Shown: positions 49,417 to 57,671 of the stretch, one piece after another
How positions within the stretch are numbered: the stretch's first letter is position 1
How the letters are laid out: each line of letters opens with the position of its first letter
DNA from: a virus
IMG/VR virus record: IMGVR_UViG_3300035698_035310
Span: 1-64,000 of that record
Strand: one strand, 5' to 3'
DNA: 64,000 nucleotides
Translations under genes and position numbers: made by a program
The notes under the pieces: generated by a model
The model's database searches: none
Seen by the model: the letters and a program-made list of their open reading frames with translations, nothing else
What the model was told of the DNA's origin: nothing

Positions 49417-49424
49417 TAGAGTTT

Positions 49425-49853
49425 TTATGCTTGTAGTAAGTGTTTTTCTTGCATAAATTCAATAAATTTCATATCGGTTTTTTTAACATGTTCTTCGACG
49501 ACTAATGCGAACGATGTTAAGACTTCAATGTGTGATAAAGGGTCATTTGGGTCATTTGCGACACTTAATAGCATATCAGTCATAATTTTCATGTATTTAG
49601 CATGTTCAATTATGTGTTCATTAGCATATGGATATTTTTGTTTTTTCATGTATATATTTTCATCATGAAAGTGTATAAGCATAAAATCTATGAGATATAG
49701 TGCTTGTTCTTTGATTGTCGCATGATCTTTATCGTCGGCGAGACATTCCACTAGAATATTATATCTGTTAAATATTTCTTTGTGTGCATCATCGGTTGAT
49801 TTATCGAAGCACGTTAGAGTGTCGTCCCATTTAATCATTTGATAGTTTTCCAT
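49425..49853 (-). CDS. bacteriohemerythrin
   Basis: 142 residues. IKWDDTLTCFDKSTDDAHKEIF, then FMLIHFHDENIYMKKQKYP, then EHIIEHAKYM supply the His and Glu ligands of a di-iron hemerythrin. The fold binds O2 or senses oxygen/iron. A single-domain phage copy is unusual. CAATAAATA lies 12 bases upstream of the ATG. Confidence 0.85.
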   Translation of the reverse strand: MENYQMIKWDDTLTCFDKSTDDAHKEIFNRYNILVECLADDKDHATIKEQALYLIDFMLIHFHDENIYMKKQKYPYANEHIIEHAKYMKIMTDMLLSVANDPNDPLSHIEVLTSFALVVEEHVKKTDMKFIEFMQEKHLLQA

Positions 49854-49871
49854 AGTGCTATAGTTTATTTA

Positions 49872-49900
49872 TTGACATATATAAATAGATTTGTTATAAT
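49872..49900 (+). promoter_or_regulatory. sigma70-type promoter
   Basis: TTGACA (49872), 17 bases, TATAAT (49895). The spacer also carries ATAAATA, so early and late polymerase forms may share it. Confidence 0.7.
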
Positions 49901-49926
49901 TATTTATTAAAAGAGGAGAAATTAAT

Positions 49927-50169
49927 ATGGGATTCCCAATAGTAGCAGCGTTTGGACTTGGAATGGTAGGCGCAGTAGGCGCAAAAGTTGGAACACAGCA
50001 TGTTTATCCATGGTTGGTTGAAAATGCTAGCAAAGGCAAAGAAACATTGAATGATTGGTTAGATTATACACTCGCCAAGGTGGAAACAAAGTTTGATTTC
50101 GAACATGCTGAGTTAAAAGGCGACATTGAAGAAAAAAATATCGAAAGAAATATGAACATCATCAAATAA
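49927..50169 (+). CDS. small membrane protein
   Basis: 80 residues. Gly/Ala-rich hydrophobic N-terminal segment (about 1-25) then an amphipathic helix. Ribosome binding site AGAGGAGAAATTAAT. Confidence 0.6.
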   Translation: MGFPIVAAFGLGMVGAVGAKVGTQHVYPWLVENASKGKETLNDWLDYTLAKVETKFDFEHAELKGDIEEKNIERNMNIIK

Positions 50170-50243
50170 ATGTTGACTAAATGTTGACTATATGCAATAT
50201 TGTGATAATATAAGTAAATATTACAAACATTGGAGTAAAGCGC

Positions 50244-50288
50244 ATGTCTATAAAAAATTTAAAAGAAGGTAAATGTGAATTCCGTTAG
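50244..50288 (+). CDS. possible 14-aa leader peptide
   Basis: ATG after TGGAGTAAAGCGC; SIKNLKEGKCEFR then TAG. It lies between a TTGACT/GATAAT promoter-like pair and the gene at 50315 and could couple expression. Confidence 0.35.
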   Translation: MSIKNLKEGKCEFR

Positions 50289-50314
50289 GTAACTTAACTT
50301 AATGGAGAAAACAC

Positions 50315-50905
50315 ATGAGCAACACAAAAACTACCGACAAGATCATTCTTATACATGAGGATGGCAATCGTTGGGTATTTAATGACATATATGATGCTGC
50401 AATCAAATTGATTGATTGGAAATTAATTTATCATTGGGGGTCTGATTCTCACATTGGTGATCATTTTGGATTGATTTATGATACCGGCATCAATTGTTTT
50501 GGCAAACCAATAGGTCGTGTATCGTATATTTTACGCTCGGAATTTGGCGACGTTATCACCAAAGACGACATATCCGAAGCATTCGCAAAAATACGAACAG
50601 ATTCACGAAATGCTAGAATTGATAAAGAAATAGCACGCGCACAACGAAATTTCCGTTGTGCTCCAGAACCAAGTACTGGTTACAGACGATATGGAAATTG
50701 TTATCGTCATATTAGCACATATTCTGAACATCGCGATAATGATGCACTCAATTACGATGATGATGCAATAGAATACAATATTAAATCTCGTTCAAAACGC
50801 ACTAAGTCATATCTTCCTAATTATTGGGATGATCGCATTCGTTCTGATTATGACGTTAAAAATTGGAAACGACAGCGCAAAACACAGTGGAAGCAAAAGG
50901 ACTAA
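50315..50905 (+). CDS. hypothetical protein with basic C-terminus
   Basis: 196 residues. N-terminal 90 residues alpha/beta, C-terminal half rich in Arg/Lys/Tyr/His. The layout hints at RNA or DNA binding. Unknown. Confidence 0.65.
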   Translation: MSNTKTTDKIILIHEDGNRWVFNDIYDAAIKLIDWKLIYHWGSDSHIGDHFGLIYDTGINCFGKPIGRVSYILRSEFGDVITKDDISEAFAKIRTDSRNARIDKEIARAQRNFRCAPEPSTGYRRYGNCYRHISTYSEHRDNDALNYDDDAIEYNIKSRSKRTKSYLPNYWDDRIRSDYDVKNWKRQRKTQWKQKD

Positions 50906-50908
50906 ATA
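50901..50908 (+). promoter_or_regulatory. weak late promoter box five bases before ATG
   Basis: ACTAAATA then TATTC then ATG 50914; six of eight consensus bases, same spacing as the other cases. Confidence 0.4.
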
Positions 50909-50913
50909 TATTC

Positions 50914-51183
50914 ATGAGAGCACATGAAATACTTATTGAAGCAAATCTTGAAACTTTAAAAAAGAATAAAGTTGTATTGAGCGACGAAGAGCGTACCAAA
51001 GTTATGGATGCTGGCGCAATTTGGCATCATGGGCCTAATGGCGCACCTTCACCAGCTATATGGAAAGGTAAAGATAGTAAAGGTAAAATGTGGTATGCAT
51101 GTAATACACATAGGGCTTGCGCAATAGAAGATTCATTAAGTAAAGCAATTAAAGAATATCCATCAATAGAGGCATCAGCATAA
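50914..51183 (+). CDS. hypothetical protein with MRAHEILIE lead
   Basis: 89 residues. MRAHEILIEANLETLKKNKV, then a compact module with AIWHHGPNGAPSPAIWKG and CNTHRACAIED. No family recognised. Next ATG is one base after its stop. Confidence 0.6.
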   Translation: MRAHEILIEANLETLKKNKVVLSDEERTKVMDAGAIWHHGPNGAPSPAIWKGKDSKGKMWYACNTHRACAIEDSLSKAIKEYPSIEASA

Positions 51184-51184
51184 T

Positions 51185-51661
51185 ATGAGTTTTGTAAAAA
51201 CCATAGAACTTCCACCCAATGCATTGATAATAAACCCAGAAGATAGAAATTCTAATGGTCGTTATGAAATTGCATCAGGTTTTATTAATATATTTCAATT
51301 TGAAATAGTAGCAGATGGTCAATTTCGTGTTCCAGTTAGGCATTTGAACACCAATGAACGATCACATGAATCGTTTTCGTTGCGTGCGTGGATTAGCGTT
51401 GATCCAAACGGAATAGAATTATTTTATAGATTTCATCCAACCTCTGGTGGTTTATCGCATTTAATATACGATGAATCGATAGACCCACCACCAGAACCAA
51501 CAAAACATTCACCGATGCGAAATGAACATTCACCTATAACATTTACACCACAAGACAGCCTTGTTCCATTAGCCCCAGGTGTATATTATTATAATATATT
51601 AAATATGATATTAAAACCAAATGCTTATGAAATATCGTTTGACGTGCCATTCGTATTTTAA
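51185..51661 (+). CDS. hypothetical protein
   Basis: 158 residues, beta-rich with many Pro/His in the C-terminal third. Could be a virion protein. Unknown. Confidence 0.6.
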   Translation: MSFVKTIELPPNALIINPEDRNSNGRYEIASGFINIFQFEIVADGQFRVPVRHLNTNERSHESFSLRAWISVDPNGIELFYRFHPTSGGLSHLIYDESIDPPPEPTKHSPMRNEHSPITFTPQDSLVPLAPGVYYYNILNMILKPNAYEISFDVPFVF

Positions 51662-51664
51662 TTT

Positions 51665-51735
51665 ACCCCCGCCGATGATTCGGACATGACTTTCCTAAAG
51701 TTATTGAAACGGTTTGATTCCGTTCGAGGGTACCA
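51665..51735 (+). tRNA. tRNA-Arg(CCU)
   Basis: Acceptor ACCCCCG/CGAGGGT (one mismatch), A73, CCA. Loop TTCCTAA gives CCU. Short D arm like the tRNA at 27933. Outside the main array. Confidence 0.6.
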
Positions 51736-51741
51736 CAATCA

Positions 51742-51776
51742 AACGCCATCTTTTTTCGGAAGGGTGGCTTTTTTAT
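51742..51776 (+). terminator. hairpin terminator
   Basis: GCCATCTTT pairs with AAGGGTGGC type arm around TTCGG, followed by TTTTTT. Confidence 0.65.
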
Positions 51777-51804
51777 TGACTTTTTTCATACATGTTTGTA
51801 TACT
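51776..51804 (+). promoter_or_regulatory. sigma70-type promoter, leaderless gene
   Basis: TTGACT (51776), 17 bases, TATACT (51799-51804). ATG 51811 is six bases on; no ribosome binding site. Confidence 0.65.
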
Positions 51805-51810
51805 TTGTAA

Positions 51811-52074
51811 ATGATAAAACTACCAAAAAATAAAATAGATTGGATTGATGAAATTGGTTCTTGGACCGGAATAATAAGTGTGCTAATGCTTTCTAGTAAT
51901 ATAGGAATGAATGGATTAGCGTTTACTATATTCACAGTGACGTCTATATGTTTTGTATATGTCGCACATGAAAAAAAACTGAATGGCATGAGGCGAATGA
52001 ATGTTGTCATGTTTTTTATTAATATATGGGGTATATGGAGATGGGCAATTCAACCTTGGATGATTGGTGTTTAA
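51811..52074 (+). CDS. small membrane protein (two segments)
   Basis: 87 residues with hydrophobic segments at about 15-32 and 35-50, and a third at 65-80. Probably leaderless. Unknown. Confidence 0.6.
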   Translation: MIKLPKNKIDWIDEIGSWTGIISVLMLSSNIGMNGLAFTIFTVTSICFVYVAHEKKLNGMRRMNVVMFFINIWGIWRWAIQPWMIGV

Positions 52075-52308
52075 ATGAGTTTGTTTGAATACAAAAAAAT
52101 TGTAAATAAAAAAACGACACTTGAATACGTCGTTAATATGGAAGATGTGCCATATGATGAATTTCATCGATTAAAAAAATGGATTCAAGGTAATATTCCA
52201 TCATCTGATCGATATACACCAGATTGGAATGATCATACGGAAAAAATGGAATTTAGATTTAGGTATGAAGAACACGCAATGGCGTTTAAATTAATAATAC
52301 AATATTGA
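52075..52308 (+). CDS. small protein related to the PMIYFMEE family
   Basis: 77 residues. The end FRFRYEEHAMAFKLIIQY matches the ends of the genes at 30627 and 30932. Starts right at the previous stop. Confidence 0.6.
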   Translation: MSLFEYKKIVNKKTTLEYVVNMEDVPYDEFHRLKKWIQGNIPSSDRYTPDWNDHTEKMEFRFRYEEHAMAFKLIIQY

Positions 52309-52334
52309 CTTTTTAATGATTGATATTGTATAAT
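52305..52334 (+). promoter_or_regulatory. sigma70-type promoter
   Basis: TTGACT (52305), 18 bases, TATAAT (52329). Confidence 0.6.
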
Positions 52335-52364
52335 GAAAGAAATTATAAACAAGGAGAGATTACT

Positions 52365-52631
52365 ATGAAGTGGAATTTAACAAAAGATAGAAGAAGTGTT
52401 GAACGTGATACAGAAGAAGCATCTAATGATCCAGTATGGATTGAAGTGGATTCTAGTTTTGTAGAAGCAATTGCTTATAACGATGATGGTTTGTATGTGA
52501 CGTTGTCGCATGGATCATACCTTTATAACGGTGTTCCTGAACAAGTATTCGAAGATTTCAAGAATGCATCTTCAAAAGGTCAATTTTTTAATTTAAATGT
52601 TAAAGATATATACACATTTAGCAACCGTTAA
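52365..52631 (+). CDS. KTSC-domain protein
   Basis: 88 residues from ATG 52365 after AAGGAGAGATTACT. The C-terminal part LYVTLSHGSYLYNGVPEQVFEDFKNASSKGQFFNLNVKDIYTF is a KTSC domain, found in phage and RNA-related proteins such as lysyl-tRNA synthetase fusions. Function unknown. Confidence 0.8.
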   Translation: MKWNLTKDRRSVERDTEEASNDPVWIEVDSSFVEAIAYNDDGLYVTLSHGSYLYNGVPEQVFEDFKNASSKGQFFNLNVKDIYTFSNR

Positions 52632-52679
52632 GGTATTATAAACTAAATATTAACAGTGGTTATAATACAAGGAATGAAC

Positions 52680-53222
52680 ATGAAATTTTTTCAATGGCTA
52701 GATAATAAAGAAGCTGAAAAAATGCCGGAACGAGATATTGATGACATAAAACCGATATCAAGTAAAAAATCAGAGTTAGATAAAAAGATTTTTGAAGTAG
52801 AAAATGGGGTAATTGATATTACTGCATTGGATAATGATGAAATCATAGAAAAGAAATTTGTTCATGCTGCGACAGGTAAAAAATATAAAACTGAACGTGC
52901 GCTAAAAGCTGGAATAACACGATATAATAAGAAACAGAATGTTTCACCTAGCTCGATAAATCTTGCAGGTAGAAACACACCAGAAGCACGAGATAAAGCA
53001 AAAAAAATTATTAAAAAAATGAATGCTGCTGAGAATCTTACATTGATAAAAACGGGTTTAAAATACGATAAACCCGACGATAGTGTAAATCAAGTTAAAA
53101 CAGATAAAGAATTAAAAATATTTGTCGATGCAGAAACAGGCAAAACGTATAAAACAGCACCTGCTTTAAAAGCAGGTATAACTAGACGATTAAAAAAACA
53201 AAAACAAGGCGATAAAATATGA
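52680..53222 (+). CDS. protein with two ATGKxYKTxxALKAGITR repeats
   Basis: 180 residues from ATG 52680, chosen for the AAGGA seven bases upstream. Residues about 60-85 and 148-172 are repeats of a short DNA-binding-like unit (TGKKYKTERALKAGITR, TGKTYKTAPALKAGITR). Basic. Overlaps the next ATG. Confidence 0.65.
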   Translation: MKFFQWLDNKEAEKMPERDIDDIKPISSKKSELDKKIFEVENGVIDITALDNDEIIEKKFVHAATGKKYKTERALKAGITRYNKKQNVSPSSINLAGRNTPEARDKAKKIIKKMNAAENLTLIKTGLKYDKPDDSVNQVKTDKELKIFVDAETGKTYKTAPALKAGITRRLKKQKQGDKI

Positions 53223-53461
53223 GTAATAGACACGGAAAATGTGAAATCGGTAAAGGATTATCAGTAGCTGTACGCGGCGATGAAATCGAAAAAGCGATGA
53301 AAAAATTCAAAAAAATGATTATCAATGAGGGATTTTTAAAAGAACTAAAAGCCCGTCAAGAATATGAAAAACCAAGTGATAAAAGACGTCTTGCTAAAAA
53401 AGAAGCAGTGCGTAGACAGCAAAAAGCGATAGCGTTACGTATTAAACACGACGGTTATTGA
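53219..53461 (+). CDS. small basic protein, bS21-like in character
   Basis: 80 residues. Basic, helical; VAVRGDEIEKAMKKFKKMIINEGFLKELKARQEYEKPSDKRRLAKKEAVRR has the plan of ribosomal protein bS21 (short strand, then F-K-R-rich helices with YEKPSxKR). Phage bS21 homologues are known. ATG overlaps the previous stop (ATGA). Confidence 0.75.
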   Translation: MSNRHGKCEIGKGLSVAVRGDEIEKAMKKFKKMIINEGFLKELKARQEYEKPSDKRRLAKKEAVRRQQKAIALRIKHDGY

Positions 53462-53466
53462 ACATA

Positions 53467-53991
53467 ATGCGAGTAGGTAGAGAGTTAGACGCGACTATCG
53501 CATTAACTATCATGGGGCTGAAGGCAGTGGAGCCTGAGCATATACCAAAATATTCTTCTGATATATTTGCCGCACATAAAATAATATCTAAATTACAAAC
53601 CATTGGATGGTTTTGCAATGTTGGTTCACGTATAGGCAATGATGGATCGTTGTTTTACAGAGCTAGATTCTTCCAAAATGGACGTGAATGTGAACGATTT
53701 GCAGATACGATTCCTATGGCATTATGTACCGCATCGCTTGCAGTAATAAAAGATGAATATTTTGAATATGTAGATATATTAAAAGACAACGACGATGATT
53801 CCCCCATTGATATAATACCAAGTGCGACCACTGGATTTTCAAAAATAGACGCCGATGATGATATATCTGATATTGTCCAACAAGTGATGTTAAAACATAG
53901 CGATGTGCATCCCAATTGGAATGTTATAACAAAATCATTAATAGATGATTTACGAGAAAAAAATTATATAATAATAAAAAAACCATCATAG
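53467..53991 (+). CDS. phage ABA-sandwich domain protein
   Basis: 174 residues. RVGRELDATIALTIMGL, then PKYSSDIFAAHKIISKL, then ADTIPMALCTASLAVIK is the pattern of the Phage_ABA_S family. Function unknown, widespread in phages. Confidence 0.7.
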   Translation: MRVGRELDATIALTIMGLKAVEPEHIPKYSSDIFAAHKIISKLQTIGWFCNVGSRIGNDGSLFYRARFFQNGRECERFADTIPMALCTASLAVIKDEYFEYVDILKDNDDDSPIDIIPSATTGFSKIDADDDISDIVQQVMLKHSDVHPNWNVITKSLIDDLREKNYIIIKKPS

Positions 53992-53995
53992 TCTA

Positions 53996-54023
53996 TTGAC
54001 CTTTTAGATATATATGGTATTAT
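53996..54023 (+). promoter_or_regulatory. sigma70-type promoter
   Basis: TTGACC (53996), 16 bases, TATTAT (54018). Confidence 0.6.
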
Positions 54024-54047
54024 TACATATATTTAAAGGAGTTGAAA

Positions 54048-55067
54048 ATGTTATTAGAACGTGATAAATTTAGAGAAGGTGTGTTTGAACGCGATAGTCA
54101 TAAGTGCGTCATGTGTGATGCACCTGCTCAAGATGCTCATCACATCATTGAACGTAGGCTCTTTACGGATGGTGGCTATTACTTAGATAATGGGTCTAGC
54201 CTGTGTGGTGAACATCATTTAGCAGCCGAATATACAACGCTTTCGCCACAAGAAATTCGTGAAAAAATAGGCATCACTAAAGTCGTATTACCAGAGCATT
54301 TATACCGCGATCAAGAGTATGACAAATGGGGCAACCCTATGTTACCTAACGGCACACGCCTTAAGGGTGATTTGTTTGATGATTTGTCGGTTCAGAAAGC
54401 ATTAAAGGCTGGTGGCGTTTTGGGAAGTTTTACGCACTTAGTGAAATATCCAAGAACATATCATGTAATGTGGAGTCCCGGTTTAAGTAATGATGACCGT
54501 GCGCATAACTCATTGGATCAGTTTGAAGGAAAAAATGTTGTCGTCCATTTGAAGATGGACGGTGAAAACGCAAGTTTTTATAATGATCATTATCACGCAC
54601 GTTCGTTAGATACTGTTAATCATCCATCTCGCAAATGGGCTAAAATGCTTCATGCGCGTATTATGGGTGATATACCAGAAAGCTGGCGTGTGTGTGCTGA
54701 GAATTTGTATGCTGAACATTCGATTCATTATGACGATCTTGAAGCCTTCGTTCTTGCTTTTTCTATATGGAATGAAAAAAATGAATGCCTTGGTTGGGAT
54801 GAAACCCAAGATTGGTTTGAGTTGTTAGAAGTTCCACAAGTTCCAGTTTTGTATGAAGGATTATTTTCAGAAGAAAAGTTGCATGAAATTGAATCAACGC
54901 TTGATTTTGAAATTGATGAAGGATATGTGATGAGAACGCGAGATAGTTTCCATTATAATGACTTTCGGCAAAATGTCGCTAAATATGTTCGTAAAGGGCA
55001 TGTTCAACATTCAACCGAAGGACACTGGATCAATCGACCAATTACGCCTAATGAACTGAGAAAATAA
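54048..55067 (+). CDS. HNH nuclease-RNA ligase fusion
   Basis: 339 residues from ATG 54048 after AAAGGAGTTGAAA. Residues 1-60 form an HNH-type zinc module (CVMCDAPAQDAHHIIERRLF...CGEHH). Residues about 150-330 are an RNA ligase: motif I HLKMDGENASFY with the nucleotidyl Lys, HARSLD, a motif IV-like EGYVMRTRD and motif V-like VAKYVRKG. The second domain joins RNA ends with ATP. A cutter fused to a sealer is unusual and could serve RNA repair or splicing. Confidence 0.85.
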   Translation: MLLERDKFREGVFERDSHKCVMCDAPAQDAHHIIERRLFTDGGYYLDNGSSLCGEHHLAAEYTTLSPQEIREKIGITKVVLPEHLYRDQEYDKWGNPMLPNGTRLKGDLFDDLSVQKALKAGGVLGSFTHLVKYPRTYHVMWSPGLSNDDRAHNSLDQFEGKNVVVHLKMDGENASFYNDHYHARSLDTVNHPSRKWAKMLHARIMGDIPESWRVCAENLYAEHSIHYDDLEAFVLAFSIWNEKNECLGWDETQDWFELLEVPQVPVLYEGLFSEEKLHEIESTLDFEIDEGYVMRTRDSFHYNDFRQNVAKYVRKGHVQHSTEGHWINRPITPNELRK

Positions 55068-55077
55068 GGAGACTATA

Positions 55078-55386
55078 ATGGGACTTAGAATATGTTTCGA
55101 GCCACACGAAAAAATGGAAATCAACGATGCTGGCGTATTTAGATATTACGCAGAGAACTATTTGTCTGATTTTGATGTAGAATTTGGCGGTTGTTATGCA
55201 ATGGATGCTGGAAAGAAGAAACTCCAACGTTTGGAGCCAGTGTGGCAATTTTTAACAACTTGGCAAATTTATGGCGATTCCGACCTAGTTAGTTTGTTGG
55301 GTTATTTTGACGAGAATCCATTGAATGGTTATTATATTCATGTATTCGAATCAGTGTATAATGGAAATGAAGTAAAAATTTACTAA
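55078..55386 (+). CDS. hypothetical protein
   Basis: 102 residues, follows the ligase gene by ten bases with AAGGAGACTATA. Acidic, aromatic-rich. Unknown. Confidence 0.65.
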   Translation: MGLRICFEPHEKMEINDAGVFRYYAENYLSDFDVEFGGCYAMDAGKKKLQRLEPVWQFLTTWQIYGDSDLVSLLGYFDENPLNGYYIHVFESVYNGNEVKIY

Positions 55387-55529
55387 AATCAATAAAACCA
55401 TGTTTTTCTCTTAAAGTATTAAATACTATTATAATTATATTGCAGTAATGGATATAGTTATAGTAATATAGTGATCGCAGCATTTGTTGGATCACGGAAT
55501 AAGTTCAACTTGCTTTAAAGGAGAAGAAC

Positions 55530-56576
55530 ATGGCAAATACCTATTCAAAGGCGGAGATGACTCCTGCCCTAATAAAACTAAACTTACAATATTTTTTCGA
55601 TAAACCAGCGCGTGAATACAAAGCGGAAATGGATGAAGTATTAGCAAATCACAATCCCGATACACACAATCAAAGTTCGCGTGCCGAAGTAGGGCATATG
55701 CGAAAATGGGCATCTATCACAGGGTTATGGCATAAAAATATGAAAGCTATGCCGTTGACTGAATCCCCGTTCCAAAATATAACTGAAAAACTCGCTGAGT
55801 TAGCAACGGATGAAAATACATCATTGATTCTTGATATATTTGATGATTTTACCGCATTGCTAACAGATGATGTTGATCGTTCAAAAGATGAGCTATTATT
55901 GTTTAAAACTGAGTTGTATGAAACTACAGCCCAAGAAGAATTTGATAAAAAACAACAAAAAATAGATGATGTAAATAAAGTGCACGATGAAGCAGTGAAA
56001 GATATGTTAGCCGCATTGATTGTTGATTTAAAAGAGCGTGATGTTAATAATAAAGCAAACGAATCTACGGAAGACTTGCAGCCACAGATTAATGCCCTCA
56101 TTAAAGTTATGGAAGACATCGACGTTGTTGTTCTAGATGTACGTGATGAAACACCTACGCTTAATACACCAACTGAGGTATTTGATCGTATGATGAAAAT
56201 GTCGAGGATTAAAAATACTGAACTTGCTGATACAAGAGCAAAAGAAATCGCCGATGCGTTAGAAGAAGCAGAAAAGTTGCTCTCCGAACTCAGCAAAGAA
56301 CAAAATCAAGAACGATCTGAAAAACTGATAGAGAACAAAGACGCGATAGATAGTTTTAATGATTGTTGGGACTCGTATGTATTGAAATATACCACCGCGA
56401 GTGAAAAACCAACAGCAACGTTATTTGAAATGTTTTTAATTGACGTCGGTGATATGACCCGAAATCAAGTTAAAATGATGAAAGTTCATGCTGATATCTA
56501 TGACGATAACGGCATTGAAAACTATATAGAATTTCAAGCAGAAATCGATAGAGTTAAAGAAAAATATCCAGAATAA
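55530..56576 (+). CDS. large coiled-coil protein
   Basis: 348 residues, nearly all helical with long Glu/Lys/Asp stretches. Ribosome binding site AAAGGAGAAGAAC. Possibly a scaffold or structural protein. Unknown. Confidence 0.65.
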   Translation: MANTYSKAEMTPALIKLNLQYFFDKPAREYKAEMDEVLANHNPDTHNQSSRAEVGHMRKWASITGLWHKNMKAMPLTESPFQNITEKLAELATDENTSLILDIFDDFTALLTDDVDRSKDELLLFKTELYETTAQEEFDKKQQKIDDVNKVHDEAVKDMLAALIVDLKERDVNNKANESTEDLQPQINALIKVMEDIDVVVLDVRDETPTLNTPTEVFDRMMKMSRIKNTELADTRAKEIADALEEAEKLLSELSKEQNQERSEKLIENKDAIDSFNDCWDSYVLKYTTASEKPTATLFEMFLIDVGDMTRNQVKMMKVHADIYDDNGIENYIEFQAEIDRVKEKYPE

Positions 56577-56587
56577 CAAAATATGAC

Positions 56588-56616
56588 TTGACATGATTCA
56601 TCCCTGATATTATAAT
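56588..56616 (+). promoter_or_regulatory. sigma70-type promoter flanked by inverted repeat
   Basis: TTGACA (56588), 17 bases, TATAAT (56611). ATGATTCATCCC (from 56593) in the spacer and GGGATGAATCAT before the start codon form an inverted repeat around the -10 box, a likely operator. Confidence 0.75.
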
Positions 56617-56642
56617 AGATTTTTTAATATTGGGGATGAATC

Positions 56643-57617
56643 ATGTCCGAAAGAACAAAAATGGATTATTCTATATCGTTTAAAATATTAGTATCTTTTA
56701 TGTTATTGCTTTGGTCGACGTTGATGTATGTATCATATGTAAATCAACCAGAGCCAAAAGTAGTATACAAAACACCAGTTAAAACACACGCGGTTGTAGA
56801 AATTGAAATCGCAGATATTAAACCACTCAATGTTATATCATCAATCAAATCCGAAGATGTAGTGAATAAATTCAATTCTTTGAGATATGATTTAAATGAT
56901 TATATTGTTCCTAGAGTCATTGTGGCAACATTGCCTACTGATTTGAACAAATTGAGTATTCCAGAAAAAAAAGAATTATTTGTAAAAATAGTGCTACCAC
57001 TTATTTTACATGAAAATGAATCAATCAACCACGAACGCAATCTTGCGATTTTTAATATAAATCGAGATACCGAAGGTTCGCGATTGATTATGGCGTATTT
57101 GTATAAAAAATATCGTATATCTACAAATTCTGCCACGAACCCTATTATAAAGACTGATGAAGAATTGCTGACTAAAATTATGCCTATACCTGTATCATTG
57201 GTATTGGCGCAAACAGCAATTGAATCTGGTTGGGGAACGTCGTATTTCGCAAGGCATGGAAATGCACTATTTGGGCAACACGCCTATAAAGGTCAAAAAT
57301 CATTGAAGCCAAGAAACATAGTAGCGCCTCGAGTAGCAGCGTTTAAAACGTTGGGAGTTTCTGTTAGTGCGTATATGAGAAATCTTAACACGCATTTGGC
57401 ATACAGTGATTTTCGAAAAAAACGAATGAATTTGTCAAATTTTAAAGGGGTTATTTTAGCAGAACATTTAGATTTATATTCGGAGCGTGGTGCTGCGTAT
57501 ATTAAAGATGTTAAACAAATGATAAAATATAACAAATTTGACAGATTTGAACGACATGTATTAGAGGATGATACATATCGTGCTAAAAAATCCCTTGACA
57601 TGATATCCGTTCCATAG
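56643..57617 (+). CDS. membrane-anchored glucosaminidase (Bax/FlgJ-like)
   Basis: 324 residues. One N-terminal transmembrane segment (about 11-27). The C-terminal domain has the glucosaminidase hallmarks ALTQTAIESGWGTSYFARHGNALFGQ (catalytic Glu) and a later SAYMRNLNTHLAY. It would cleave peptidoglycan from the membrane side during lysis or entry; start ATG after GGGGATGAATC. Confidence 0.8.
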   Translation: MSERTKMDYSISFKILVSFMLLLWSTLMYVSYVNQPEPKVVYKTPVKTHAVVEIEIADIKPLNVISSIKSEDVVNKFNSLRYDLNDYIVPRVIVATLPTDLNKLSIPEKKELFVKIVLPLILHENESINHERNLAIFNINRDTEGSRLIMAYLYKKYRISTNSATNPIIKTDEELLTKIMPIPVSLVLAQTAIESGWGTSYFARHGNALFGQHAYKGQKSLKPRNIVAPRVAAFKTLGVSVSAYMRNLNTHLAYSDFRKKRMNLSNFKGVILAEHLDLYSERGAAYIKDVKQMIKYNKFDRFERHVLEDDTYRAKKSLDMISVP

Positions 57618-57623
57618 TATAAC
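57595..57623 (+). promoter_or_regulatory. sigma70-type promoter inside gene end
   Basis: TTGACA (57595), 17 bases, TATAAC (57618). It begins the TelA cassette. Confidence 0.65.
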
Positions 57624-57671
57624 TAACAGCATGAATGAATTTATTTTATTAACAATGTAGGAGACTGACCA

